From Calvatia gigantea (lineage: Eukaryota > Basidiomycota > Agaricomycetes > Agaricales > Lycoperdaceae): DNA of 64,000 bases. The DNA lies in NCBI GenBank assembly GCA_025093985.1, contig JACAAK010000007.1:930001-994000 (forward strand), read 5' to 3'. Both the position numbers and the translations under genes were made by a program. Under the pieces are notes generated by a model, which was not told where the DNA came from, ran no database searches, and saw nothing but the letters and a program-made list of their open reading frames with translations. This document shows positions 10,526 to 22,309 of this stretch, in pieces (the stretch's first letter is position 1; every line of letters begins with the position of its first letter).

Positions 10526-13500
10526 ATGTCGATGGAGGGGTTTCTTGGACGCGTTCTGGACGTTGTTTGGGGCTCCTTGTAAGTTTTGTTAGCTCTCATT
10601 CAGCAGTCTCTTAATTCAATGCCTCGCAGTGCTCATCATGATTCCATCTGGTTCCTAAGCTTATTTCCATTTCCCTCGTTCTTCACATTGCTTCTTCAGT
10701 GTTACCGGAAAACCCATCATGAAGCCATCAAGTTGCAAGCTGGCGCAGCCCGGAGTCGTGAAAGCCGAAGTATCATCACGGATCTTGTCGAGTCTCATGG
10801 CAGCTGGGCTGCCTTTGTCCTTCTGGTCGGCCGCATGATTGGGTGCAGCGCGTTATTCATCATCACTCTATACCTCGAACTGAGGAATCAACCGGGGCCG
10901 TTGGTCCAAGAGTTTGCCCTGGGGAGGGCTTCATATTATGTGAGTCTGGTTCCATCTTGGTTGTAACGGTCGCCAAACTTTAATACGTAGTTTTATTCCA
11001 TGCTCCTATCTTTCGCCTCAGTTCTCGGTACGAGATGGCAACATATCTTCAGTCAACATTGTTTCGCCCTCCTCTTTGCATCTCTGGCAGTGAATATTTA
11101 TCGCAACGTTTGGCCTCTGGCAACATATACCGAAGTTCCGGCTGATATCCGTGACGGGGCATTCTTGTGGATAAACATAACACTACTGTTGGTTACGGCG
11201 GTTTTAATCCCTCTTCTCTCACCTCGGAAATATAGACCACTCAATCCCGAGGTTCGTCATCTTCTTATTTTCCACTATCCTACCCATCAACTCGCTCTAG
11301 GAACCAGCGGAAGATGTTAACCCGGAGCAAACCACGTCTCTGTTTTCGCTTGTCGTATATACCTTCTTAGATCCATTGTTGTTCCTTGCAGCTCGTTTAC
11401 CTCACCTTGGACACGATAAGTTGTTTCCGCTCGCGGATTACGATCACTCTAAGAATACCACCAAGAGGGCCTTTCCTGTATTTTTTTTTTTGGTTGTCTT
11501 CACACACGCATTGACAATGCGTTTTCAGCATTTGGACGTCTTCCAAGGCGCGAAGAAGGGACACCTCTTTTTTGGGCTCATGAGAACCTACCGTAAGTCA
11601 ATTCTTTTATGTGAACGCCCTTTCTAACCTGCGTCTCTCTTTGCAGGCTATGAATACTCAGTTCTTGCGACGATGGTAGTCATCCAGGTTGTGGCCAATT
11701 TCGGTTCACCTCTAGGAATCAACAGAATTCTCGAGTGAGTCTTCTTCTAGCGATTTCTAAACGTAAAATCTAATCATTGGGTAAAGTTACCTCGAAAAAG
11801 GAGGTGATGGTGCTACCATCAAGCCGTGGTTTTGGATTCTCTGGCTATTCATAGGCCCCATGTCCATTTCCCTTGCTCGACAGTGGTACATTTTCGTGGC
11901 TACCAGGATGCTTGTTCACACAGAAGGACTCCTTACGCAGTTGATATTCGAACACAGTCTGCGGATTCGTATGAAGGCCGAAACCTCCGACCGGCCTGAT
12001 AACCCCGCTGGTAAATCGGTTTCGCTGAGGCACGAACATCGTCGTCCCAAGGCAGATAATCTGATTGGGAAGATTAATAACCTCGTTACAACGGATATGA
12101 TCAATGTCGTGGAAGCAAGAGATTTTCTCTTTCTTCGTGGGTACCTACGAAAATCCAGGGGTTGCATACTAATGCCAGTCTAGTGCTATATCATCCCTTG
12201 CAGATTGCGCTTTGTATTGCATTTTTATACCAAGTCCTTGGATTAAGGTGCGTTGTTTTCTCATTCCCAGTAACTTAATCTAAAATGAGTAGCTCATTCG
12301 TTGGTCTTGCGGTTATCTTAATGATGGCACCAATTCCCGTATTCTTGGCCAAGTTGATCCAAAAGGTTCAGATAGAGAGAATGAAGATGGCGAGTCCCGT
12401 TCGATCCACTACACCAAAATTCTGTGCTCACCAATATGACAGACTGATTCCAGGGTACAAGCGGTCACAGAAAGTAAGTTCGTTTGATTACAGTGACGGC
12501 GAGCACTGATTGTAATCACTCGTAGCCTGCAATGTACTCCGCATGGTCAAACTTTTTGGTTGGGAGACGGAGATGCACCAAAGAATCGCTGTTCGCCGGG
12601 AGGATGAAGTCAAGTGGCTTTGGAAGCGCAAATTCTACGACATGGTTGTGGGCATGACTAAGTCAGCTCTCTACCTTTCTCCCGACACTCATGCCGTATT
12701 AATTTCATCCTTGTTAGCTTTTTGATCCCTGCATTCACAATGCTTGCAACATACGGTGCATACACCGTGGTATGGAAGGAGGAATTGAGCGGTAACACAA
12801 CTTAAGCTGGAACTGTGGCAGGAACTGATGTGCGTCATAGCGGCCAAGGTGTTCTCCAGCATGTCAGTCTTCACCCTCTTACGCCGGTCGCTCCAGGCAT
12901 CCTTCCAAGGGCTATCGTTGTTTATCGAAGGTAATCGACATTGCCCATTTTTACGAACCAAAGCTCACAAACATCCGAAGGGAAAGTATCCTTAGATCGT
13001 TTAACCGACTTCATGCAGAGCACAGAGTTGCTCGATTTCATACGGCCACCTTCGGAGCCAGCACTTAACGATATTGAGAATAGACCGCCTCCAGGAGTTA
13101 TCGGGTTCTGTGATGCAACCTTCGTCTGGTCGAATGATCGTGCCACTGACGCGCAGGCTTTTACGCTTCGTATCGATGGAGAACTCCTTTTCAAGCAAGG
13201 TGGTATAAACCTCGTAATTGGACCTACGTCGGTTGTTACCTTCCTCAACAATTTGAACCTGCTCAACATTGTCTTACAGTGGTTCAGGAAAGACTTCACT
13301 CTTAATGGCTCTTCTGAGCGAGATGCATTTCTTGCCGACACAACCAAATTCGTGGTTCTCTCTTCCACGTGAGAAAGGTGTTGCTTATGCCGCTCAGGAG
13401 TCCTGGGTCCAGAACGATACGATCCGTGGAAATATCCTCTTTGGTGCTGAATACGACGAAGAACGTTACAAAGATGGTGCGTTTATATTCTCGCAACGTC

Positions 13501-16500
13501 GCATCTTCGCCTTTGACATTACAATCTTAGTGCTCTACCAATGTGGCCTTGAGCGAGATTTAGAGCTCTTTGAAGCTGGGGATATGACGGAAGTCGGCGA
13601 AAAGGGGTTAAGCTTGAGGTTTGTACATCCAAGCAATTCCGTGGAGTTTCAGCTAACGTCCCTCCTTATAGTGGAGGACAAAAGGTGTCTGTTCCCGCAG
13701 TGAGAGACATGTTGCTTTTACTGACTGACCTCAGGCTAGGATCACGCTCGCTCGTGCCATTTATTCTCGCGCACAAATTCTCCTCCTCGATGACATTCTC
13801 GCGGCACTCGACGTCCACACGTATGCTCGATAAATAAAATTTTATTGCGACGACAGCTTACACCTTATAGATCTTCGTGGATTGTTGAACATTGCCTAGG
13901 CAGTCACCTGGTCAGAGGCAGAACGGTTATACTTGTTGTGAGTCACCCATAGATGTAACGAATTATTTGGTATTCAGTCGACGGATAGACTCATAATATT
14001 GCTCTTACGAGCGGTCTCGCTGACTTTATCGTTTCCATCGGAAGCAACGGATCGGTTCTAAGCCAGGGGACTGATATCTCTCTTGCGATTTCTAAGAACT
14101 CCAAGTTGGCGTCCGAAATACGTGCAGTGGAGGAATCAAATAGGGATACTACTTCATCAGACGCCGATGATCTTAAAGAAAAACTGGCCACGTCGAATGG
14201 GACCCCCAGGGGGAAACTCATAGTGGCGGAAGAGATTCAGCAAGGACATGTGACCTGGAAGGCCATGAAACTTTTCTTTTCTTCTCTTGGTGGCAATCAC
14301 CCAGTATTTTTCTTCCTTGCATATCCTCTTGGACTTCTAGCGACGGATCTGGGAATCATGGCACAGACATACTTTCTCGGTTACTGGGGAACGCAATATG
14401 ACGATCACGATCCAAGTGGGATTAACCCATTTTTGTGCGTTACTCGATGGCTAATCTGGAGGCCACCTGTTTACCTTTCCTCCCTAGCTATCTTGGAGGG
14501 TATTCTGTGATCCTGAGTGGTTTAATCTTGGCATACCTTTGCTCTAACCTCATCTACCTACATGGCGTTGTTCGGGCAAGCGTCACTATTCACAAGAAAC
14601 TCATAACGGTAATATTGGGCACAACCTTCCGGTCGGTTTCCTTCATTTCTCCACGTTTCCGGCACCCATTATTCATAAACTTCAGCTGGCTCGACGAAAC
14701 CCCGACATCGCGTGTAATTACGCGGTGTACCCAAGATATCCGGGCGGTTGATGGACCTATCGCGCAATGGACGATAACCCTCACAGAATTCACTATCACT
14801 ATGGCCACCAAACTTGTGGTTGTTGTCGCCTTATCCCCAGTATTCCTTGTTCCAGCGATTTTTGTAGCCGTAATGGCCGCGTGGTTGGCCAACTTCTACC
14901 TCAAGGCACAGATGTCCGTCAAACGGGAGATGAGGTACGAACTAGCTTCCACCTATAATCCACACTCATGTTCGCTTTCAGTAATGCTAAGGCCCCAGTT
15001 CTCGCCCACTTCGGAGCTGCAATCGCCGGTTTAAGTATGACTACTGTTTGCGATGATGACTCACAACTCTTGCTGATACGTTATCACAGCTTCTATCAGA
15101 GCCTACGGTGCACAAGACACATTCAGACAGGAATCACTCAAACGTATCGACTTTTACAGTCGAGTGGCCAGAGTTTCATACAACCTCAATCGCTGGATAG
15201 CTGTCCGGGTAGATCTCCTTGGCGCTTCGTTCACAGCTGCGTTAGCAGCTTACCTCGTTTATGGAAGCTCCACAGGACCTGCTAGCATCGGGTTCTCGTT
15301 AAACATGGCTGTGGACTTTTGTTCATTGATTTTGTGGTGGGTGAGGATTTTCAATGATTTGGAGGTACAAGCAAATAGGTGAGTGTTGTATTTTGATGCG
15401 GTTTCGAGTTCAACCGAATGTTTGGACGTAGTTTGGAGCGTATACAAGGATACCTCGAGATTGAGCAGGAGCCCAAGCCGAAGGAAGGCGGTGTTCCTCC
15501 AGCTGCTTGGCCCACCAGCGGCCACCTACAGGTCGTAAATTTGTCCGCCCGATATTCTAAGGTAAGTCATCATCGCACAAAATCAAAGATGTGATTGACG
15601 GACCCTTACTAGGACGGGCCTAATGTCCTGCATGGCATCTCCTTCGAAGTTAAATCTGGAGAGCGCGTTGGAGTAGGTCAGGATACATTCCCTTAGTCTT
15701 ATTGTCTGGGGTTTTGCTTACAATCCCTTCAGTTGGTCGGACTGGAAGTGGAAAGGTACGCCGTCCCTTGTGAAAGACAATTTCAGCATTGAAATGTCCG
15801 CAGAGCTCCTTGATGTTATCCCTCCTTCGCTGTATTGTCGTGGATGGCGACGTCTATTATGACGGTATCAGTACAAAAAGCATCAATCTCGACACTCTAC
15901 GATCCAAATTAACAATCATACCACAGATTGTAGGTCTCTTTAACTTTCTCAACAGACCCAAGTAATGACAACTTCTATCAGCCTGAGTTGATCAGCGGAA
16001 CACTCAGAAGAAATCTTGACCCCTTTGAACAGTATGACGATGCCACCCTAAATGCTGCTCTCCGCGCCTCTGGATTGTCATCCTTACAAATGGAAGATGA
16101 CGAAAAGCGCTTGACATTGGAGAGTCAAATTTCAAGTGGAGGATCCAACCTTTCTGTCGGCCAACGACAGATCTTGGCCCTGGCTCGAGCTATGGTCAGG
16201 GAAAGCAAGTTATTGATCTTGGATGAAGGCACGTTTTATTATCTTCTTCACAACCACAAATCCCTCCTGACATTTCTCTTATAGCTACGTCCTGCTATCG
16301 GTTAGTGACCGAGCCGGTATCATTTCTGTTGGGCAGAACTTGTTGATGTTCATTTGATGACAGATTACAAAACCGATAGTATCATTCAACAGTCGTTGAG
16401 ACACGAACTAGCAAAAGATGTGACTATCATAACTGTTGCACATCGTTTGCAAACCATCATGGATGCTGACAAAATCGTACGTCCTCCAACTGTTCTTTCT

Positions 16501-16733
16501 GTTTGAACCTAACGATTCCCCCATTCATCCATCAGCTCGTCCTCGACGCTGGGAACATCGTGAGTTAAATTGATTCAGCTCTGGCTTGTTTGATTGACGG
16601 ACTTGTTTAGATCGAGTACGATTCACCGGCCGCGCTGTTAACTAAGGAAACCGGAATGTTCAAGTCTATGGTGGATGGCAGTGGCGACCGAGAACAGTTG
16701 TACGCAACGGTCCATCGCACTGAATCAAAGTGA
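10526..16733 (+). CDS. ABCC-type (MRP-like) ABC transporter, full length, one apparent frameshift
   Basis: A long multi-exon gene for a full ABC exporter of the ABCC/MRP subfamily, likely in the plasma or vacuolar membrane. An N-terminal membrane region is followed by the first transmembrane domain (with [11 protein letters not shown]), then NBD1. Walker A GPTGSGKTSL is split by an intron (13228-13279). The signature [16 protein letters not shown] is partly encoded by a 13-base exon (13672-13684), and Walker B is [13 protein letters not shown]. The second membrane domain follows, then NBD2 with [23 protein letters not shown], Walker B LLILDEAT and the switch VAHRL. Two introns use GC donors (12390 and 16229). 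In NBD2 the short exon 16285-16300 reads GCTACGTCCTGCTATCG; the expected ATSAID needs one base less, so a one-base insertion near 16293 breaks the frame. The substrate is unknown. The start is the ATG that gives a continuous hydrophobic N-terminus. Confidence 0.85.
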
Positions 16734-17043
16734 AATGTGACTGGTAAACTTCTGGGCAGTCACGTAGATTTTCGGAACACTGCTCTTTGCTCGCAGGTCG
16801 GGTAGAAGCAATGTGTAAAAAGATCGTCTTTCTGAATTATATATACATACAACTAACCCACCAGTGGTATACAAGAGGAGTCCGCGAGGGTATGATTAAA
16901 AGCATCATATGAGCGAGATATTCAAATTAAGCCGAACGGGGACTGAAATCAACTAAAGAAAGTCATCGAGATGTCGTCAGGAATCATTTCTGCGGACCCG
17001 TCAAGGGCGGGCTAAAGACAATGGAGAACGGGGAAAGAGGAAG
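16734..17043. other. Convergent intergenic region
   Basis: Short spacer between the 3' ends of the ABC transporter (plus) and the secreted protein gene (minus). Nothing coding is seen. Confidence 0.5.
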
Positions 17044-18420
17044 TCATGATAGCGGCGCAAGTGAGAAGGCAGACAGCGCCAAGACGCAAGATATAAGATA
17101 CCATAACGATAGTGGTGATGCCCTCCACGCAGCTCTATATCATTTATAAGTATTTCAGAAGCCAAATAGGGGATCAGCAGAGACTCACGATGGTGGTGGA
17201 GATACTGTTACTCGAACATCCAGCACAGCAACTAAGCCATCGACTGCGTTGATCCCACCGACTCCAACAGAATAGTTGTGGTTGATCCCATAACTGGTAT
17301 TTTCGAGCATCCCCGAGACGTAACGAATGCCAGTTTCGTAGGTATAGCCACCCCATGAGGTAGATGCAGTGTATGTTGTGGTGTTCGTTAGGTTGGCAGT
17401 GGGGACGGGGGATTGGGTAATGTTGCCTATTAACCAGTCACTATTTTTAGGAGGTGAGCGACTTGGGTACCAGATGGACCTCAGTTGAAGGTAGCGTACC
17501 GGCCGAGATTGTATCCATTAATAATGATATCATGTTGTTCTGACAGGCGGAACAAATGTCCATAAGTGTGTGACATGGGAAAAGCCGAGCAGTGTCAATA
17601 CAGTACGGGCAATTGGCATTTCGTAGGACACGGCCATAAATATCGCACCACTAAAATTGTCCGCCCGAATGAGTGTTCCGCGTCCAAACTTTTTTTGATT
17701 TCGGGTTGCGCCGAAAGCAAATGAACGTACCTATTCCCCCCAGGACCGTCTTGGACCCAGTACCGGAAATGATTTCCGCCTTGGATGGTTTCCTTGCACG
17801 AGCCCAGCTCCGGGTCACCATAGTTCCATCGAATAACAGAAGTTTCATTCTCTGTGGTCATAATTTATAAGATATGCAAGTAAGTGAATTCACAAAGGGA
17901 AAACCGACGCACTAAAGCCATTTCCGTCCCCAAGGTCGGCCGCCTGATTTGAGCCCGAGTGCTGGCCAAGGCATTCACCCGAGAACCCAAACGACCTATA
18001 TATGTGAATATCGGGCAGAGAGAGGGACAAGGGTAAAGGCAAACGCACAGGAAGTAGTTCCGTAGCCCACCATCGACCTCCACATCGACGAGTACCCGAG
18101 GATCTGAATTACCAGTGACAATTGCGTTCAAGGGTTCACCTTGACCCATAGGATATGTCACAGGAATTTTCTAATGCAAAGGACATAAATTGCCTCCATG
18201 AACACTCAGGGGTGATACCGAATACACACACCGTTAGTAGGCTTCCTCCATTCTGTAGGGGGTTGTGATACCCCTCGGGTGGCACCTTTCTCTCACTCCG
18301 TCGTTCGAATAATGAAAGCGCACGCTTCCAGTTCCAATGCCGGTAATCCAGGGAAATGCCGAAGGAGGGCGTGGTCAAGGTGAGTATAAGATAAGGTAGC
18401 AGCAGAACACTCGACCGCAT
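17044..18420 (-). CDS. Secreted protein of unknown function, probably GPI-anchored
   Basis: The start at 18420 gives a classic signal peptide (MRSSVLLLPYLILTLTTPSFG). In-frame exons follow, containing GYHNPLQNGGSLLT, VTGNSDPRVLVDVE, ECLGQHSGSNQAADLGDG, SVIRWNYGDPELGSCKETI, GGNHFRYWVQDGP, SGAIFMAVSYEM and YVSGMLENTSYGINHNYSVG. The intron junctions are canonical and the frame is kept throughout. This pattern recurs in Agaricomycete secretomes as far as I recall, but no named domain is known to me. A strong donor GTGAGT sits right at the apparent stop (17185-17187). Splicing there adds a Ser/Ala-rich segment and a hydrophobic C-terminus ending at 17044, as in GPI-anchored proteins. Without that splice the protein ends at 17185. 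Several N-glycosylation sequons are present. Confidence 0.7.
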
Positions 18421-18694
18421 CGTTGCGAGTGACGGACACGTTAGAATCCAACGAGTGTGAAGGTAAAGGGAAGAGAGAAAAAGATTGGAATGGTTAGCGG
18501 GATCACCAGCAACCGGTTCGGCATTCCAAGTAAACTTGGTGGCATTATGTAATCGATGAGGACTGAGTGCTCCTCCGAATAACAATGAGAACTACACGTT
18601 ACTGGACGCCGAGGCCCGAGAGTACAAGGTATCGATATATCAATGGGGAAACAATACAGAGTGTGTCAAACACCATTTTAAGTACAGCACCCTG

Positions 18695-20195
18695 CTAGTC
18701 TGCAATCTCGTAATCCCCGTATGGCTTTGCCTTATAGAACGAGTCGTCAAAGTGATGAACACGGACGAACCCGTCCTCTCCCCCTGAAGCATAACATGTC
18801 CCTGCAGGATGCACGGCAATCCTGAAAAGGACGTTAACGGTGTGAGTTCGGTCTGCGCGACGTGTCAATGACGGGGTCAAATGAACAGCGCACGTATTGA
18901 TGGGGCCAAAATGACCTTTGACCCTCCCGATTTCCTCTTCAAAGATCCTGTGCCAAAACCGAGTTTCGAACTTGCCTTGCCGCAATGAGGTGGTTGTGAC
19001 CTTCATAGCCTCTTGGCCGCCGCCCAAGAGCACCTATCCGTCAAATGTCAGCCAAGTGTTCTCGTCAGGTGGAACGTGCTTTTTTAAACATATCTACTCA
19101 CATAAGGACGATTCGGCATCAAGGCAGCGCTGTTCAACGGTGTTTCCGTCGAAAATGTCTTGATGACAAGAAGATTTTTGGTATCATGTATCTAAGGCAC
19201 ATCAGTACTGTAGCCAACAAATTATGATGAAAACGGGCGCTCACTCGAGCAGATTTATCTTTGCTGCTAGTGATGCAATACGTCCGGTCCTTACTCATCT
19301 GCAAGTCCGTCACTACATCTCCGTGCGCTCGCTCATTGCTAGCTCTCTCCTCGCCAGTCTTCACGTTGAACAAGGACACCTTGCCTGATTCGTGACCGGT
19401 GAGAATAAGATTCGGCGCATCCGTAAACGCGCACACGGTTGCTTTTGACCCAATAGGATTGAAAAAATACAGCGGCTCGTCTGATTCTATAAAAGACGAC
19501 TATGAGTCAAAATGACCAAAATTGATGGGAAGGAAAAGACCTACGGTCGGTTCCATCCCCCTCCCGATCGATATCGAAGACTCTAATGGCGCATTGGTAG
19601 CCCATACGTTGTTCAGTGATACAAACGACCTGCGTTCCATCGTCGTTGAATGCCACCCGTTTTACAGCAGTAGGAAACTCCCATGTGAAGAGGTTTTTTC
19701 CGGTCTGGACGGACCATAACCTTAGTGTGTTATCGGCAGAGCCAGATACCATGAACCTGCTTTCCGCTGGACGAACAACATCGCAGGATGCAGTGCAAAA
19801 GCCAACAAGTGCAAGCGGCACAGAGAAAGAAGGGTAGCCGTGAGTATGGGCCTGCAAAAGAAACAAGAGAAAGACACACGATCGACGTCTACAGTCCAAA
19901 TTGCCCCACTATGCCCGTTATACGTCCCTAACCTCTCTCCATTATGGGTAAACCAGACGTTGATGATATGATCTTTCGAGCAAGAAAACAGCAAGTCTCC
20001 CTCGGCGTTGAACTTAACCTGTGCCAGAGACCGCTCGTGACCTTGAAGAGTGAAGCAAATTGAAAGATGTTGAATCGATTTGATGTGATAATTAGGGTCC
20101 TGAAGACCGACCTTGTAGCAGAATTGGTCTCTGAATGGTGAATTTTCTGTTGATGAGAATACGCAGAACTCAAATGTACTATAGGTGCTCACCAT
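18695..20195 (-). CDS. TIF34: Translation initiation factor eIF3 subunit i (WD40)
   Basis: A cytosolic WD40 beta-propeller subunit of eIF3, which supports assembly of the 43S preinitiation complex. The start is assembled from an exon holding only the ATG (20193-20195) and a 19-base exon. Together they give [19 protein letters not shown], the canonical start of eIF3i. Further hallmarks are [117 protein letters not shown], and the terminus YGDYEIAD with TAG at 18695. All introns are short and in phase. The length is about 335 residues, typical for the family. Identity is essentially certain. Confidence 0.95.
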
Positions 20196-20284
20196 TTTAC
20201 TGTATTAATGATACTTGGAAAGTTCAAACGAGCATCGTTGACATAGATTTGACTTTTCTTGATCGCACGTGCTCGCATTTTCCG

Positions 20285-20549
20285 TGTTCGGGGCTTATGT
20301 CAGATATGGGCGCTTATTCTGAGTAAATTCGTCACTTGCTCCGTGGCCGTTTCCCTGGCCAATTCACGTCTCCCGTCTGCGCAGAATGATGTTAATAGCC
20401 TTCTTACCGCTATCTCAGCTGCCAACTTTATTCTTTCCACAGCATCTTCGGAGAGGTCCTCCCAGGCCGCCCGCGCCCACCTTAGCGAGCTCAACACTAA
20501 GCTCACAGAAGCCCAAACCAGGCTTCATCAACCTGAGTTACTTATGTAA
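20285..20549 (+). CDS. Possible small alpha-helical protein, start unresolved
   Basis: A plus-strand open stretch divergent from eIF3i encodes an Ala/Ser-rich, helix-forming C-terminus (LLTAISAANFILSTA, then AARAHLSELNTKLTEAQTRL) ending in TAA at 20547. No ATG joins it in frame without a splice that I cannot place; a tcag acceptor at 20285 is one possibility. The composition and position suggest a real short gene, but the family is not recognised. Confidence 0.3.
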
Positions 20550-20605
20550 CATAGTCGACATCAAATTTACTTGACTTTGTGAATCAAGACTTACTCCAGG
20601 GGAAA

Positions 20606-21620
20606 GCTCATTAGAGTCGACGCTATTGTTACAACAAGAGAAATACAACACTGAGGATAACAAGAGCCTGAAACGTAAGAGTCACTTGTCACATAAAGAG
20701 AGGCGAGCCTTATAGTATGCCGAAGGAGCAAATGTTGACTATAAAATGAATGAGTCGCTGCGTCTAGAAGGGGAGATATGTGATCCGTACAATAACATCC
20801 ATCCAAGTCACCGCCGACCACATTCTTCGTGCTGCCCACCGGAGCCAGGGGGCACCGACCACCCTCACAGCGTAGCCCACCCTCAGATAGATCATGAATT
20901 CCAAACTCATGAGGAGGAACGTATAAGAAGGTATTAAAAAGAGCGACTTGACGAGGAGGACTACGAACTGGAACACTTCGGGACCTGAAGAACGCGAATC
21001 CAAGGGGTGGGTGTTGCGACCCAAGTAGAAACGATGTAAATAACGTAGCGACCGACTTGACCAGGGACCACTTCCAATTCATAAATGGGTCTTGGTGTCC
21101 CAGGCAATAACTCAGGAGTGCAATGAGTTGACATGTGGTTCGGCACACCCGAGCAAAAAATGAGAGAATCTGGGATGTTAACCAGAAGAGCTTCCTCACT
21201 ACGCCCTTGGCCAACCGCCAGGTGGGTTGAGCGAAGGATAGAAACGATATAGAAGCCATAACGGCAATGCGAGTGACGCGAAAACAAAAAGGCCCTGGGT
21301 AATGACGATGCCACATATAGGGAAAGTGCAAGGTCGATTGTGAAGGTGTTAGAAAGTGAACGGATTTCCACTGAGTGTCTAGATGGTCAAGGCCAAAACC
21401 TGGAGTGCACAAATGAGAGACAGAGGAGAAGGGCCCGGTCTCAGGCCTATCCTCCTTTTGAGCCTCGATCTCCCCAGACGTGTGATCCCGGCTACACAAC
21501 TCCTTGTTCGGATGCTAAGGGGTAGTAATAAAAATACACTCATCGTCGCAGATGTACTTGTAACTGGTAGTTCAGCCAGGTGAAGTGAGCGCCGAGGATG
21601 TGGTGTGCAATGGCTTTCAT
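20606..21620 (-). CDS. Uncertain multi-exon gene, possibly membrane protein
   Basis: A first exon from ATG 21620 (MKAIAHHILGAHFTWLNYQ) splices across a 43-base GT-AG intron directly into a frame that stays open for about 900 bases. That frame has hydrophobic stretches such as LFWLTSQILSFFARV. A competing frame has FQFVVLLVKSLFLIPSYTFLLM near 20900-20970, so real introns probably switch frames. No family is recognised. It is divergent from sen15 (126 bp between start codons), which favours a real gene. Confidence 0.35.
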
Positions 21621-21745
21621 TCGGAAAACCCCTAAGCTTCAGGTCAGATTCGAACGGAGCAGACCTATTTGGGGAGTTGTCTTCGGCCTTCCGCGAGTCA
21701 CGTTTTTTTGGCAGATTGAGTGCCCCCCGTCCTGCGGTGCAACTC

Positions 21746-22309
21746 ATGGACAAGCATCCTTCGGTACGAACACACCATAAACACCGTCACCGCATCCTAA
21801 CCCGAGAGCTAGTATCCAGTCCTTGCACCATGGATAGAGAAGTATCCTCGAAGTTCTGGTTCACTCTTCCAAAGCTTCAATGATATTGTATTTGGTCTCT
21901 ACTTTGACTAGACTTCACCCAGCGACGCGCTAACCCATCCTCAGCCCAAGGTTGGATTGATGTCGAAGTTCTCGACCTAGATAAGTGTGCACGAGCGGCC
22001 ATAAAAGGTCGCAAAAAGGACACGGTAAGCCCCCTCGGTGTTGTCTATGCCTCACACTCACAAGGAGCCAGACCACGTACTTGCACGTCGTGCCATGCGC
22101 TCTCTCTGAGAATCTCTCCACTCAACTGTAAGTGGCCTTCTGGTCTTGCATTAGTTTTCCATTGCTTATCTATGGTGCTTTACGGCAGCTTGAACGACGC
22201 CTTTACCAGCTTCGGGAGTCCCTCCGAACTCTACCTCGCTATCACTTCAGAGGATGCCTCGATTGTATATTACAAAATCAGCTCCGGGATCGTAAAGCCA
22301 TCTATGTAA
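21746..22309 (+). CDS. SEN15: tRNA-splicing endonuclease subunit Sen15
   Basis: A small nuclear subunit of the heterotetrameric tRNA-splicing endonuclease, which removes introns from pre-tRNAs. Five exons splice in phase. MDKHPS is joined to YPVLAPWIEKYPRSSGSLFQ, SFNDIVFAQGWIDVEVLDL, KCARAAIKGRKKDT and TYLHVVPCALSENLS. The C-terminal exon has SPSELYLAITSEDASIVYYK then ISSGIVKP, with TAA at 22307. The YLHVVPCALSE and YLAITSxDxSIVYYKxSxGIVKP patterns are diagnostic of Sen15. Length is about 135 residues as expected. The gene is intact and lies in the same window as an intron-containing tRNA. Confidence 0.88.

Noticed and set aside
13228..13279. Apparent frameshift at Walker A of ABC NBD1
   Set aside because: A GT-AG intron restores GPTGSGKTSL exactly, so the gene is not broken there.
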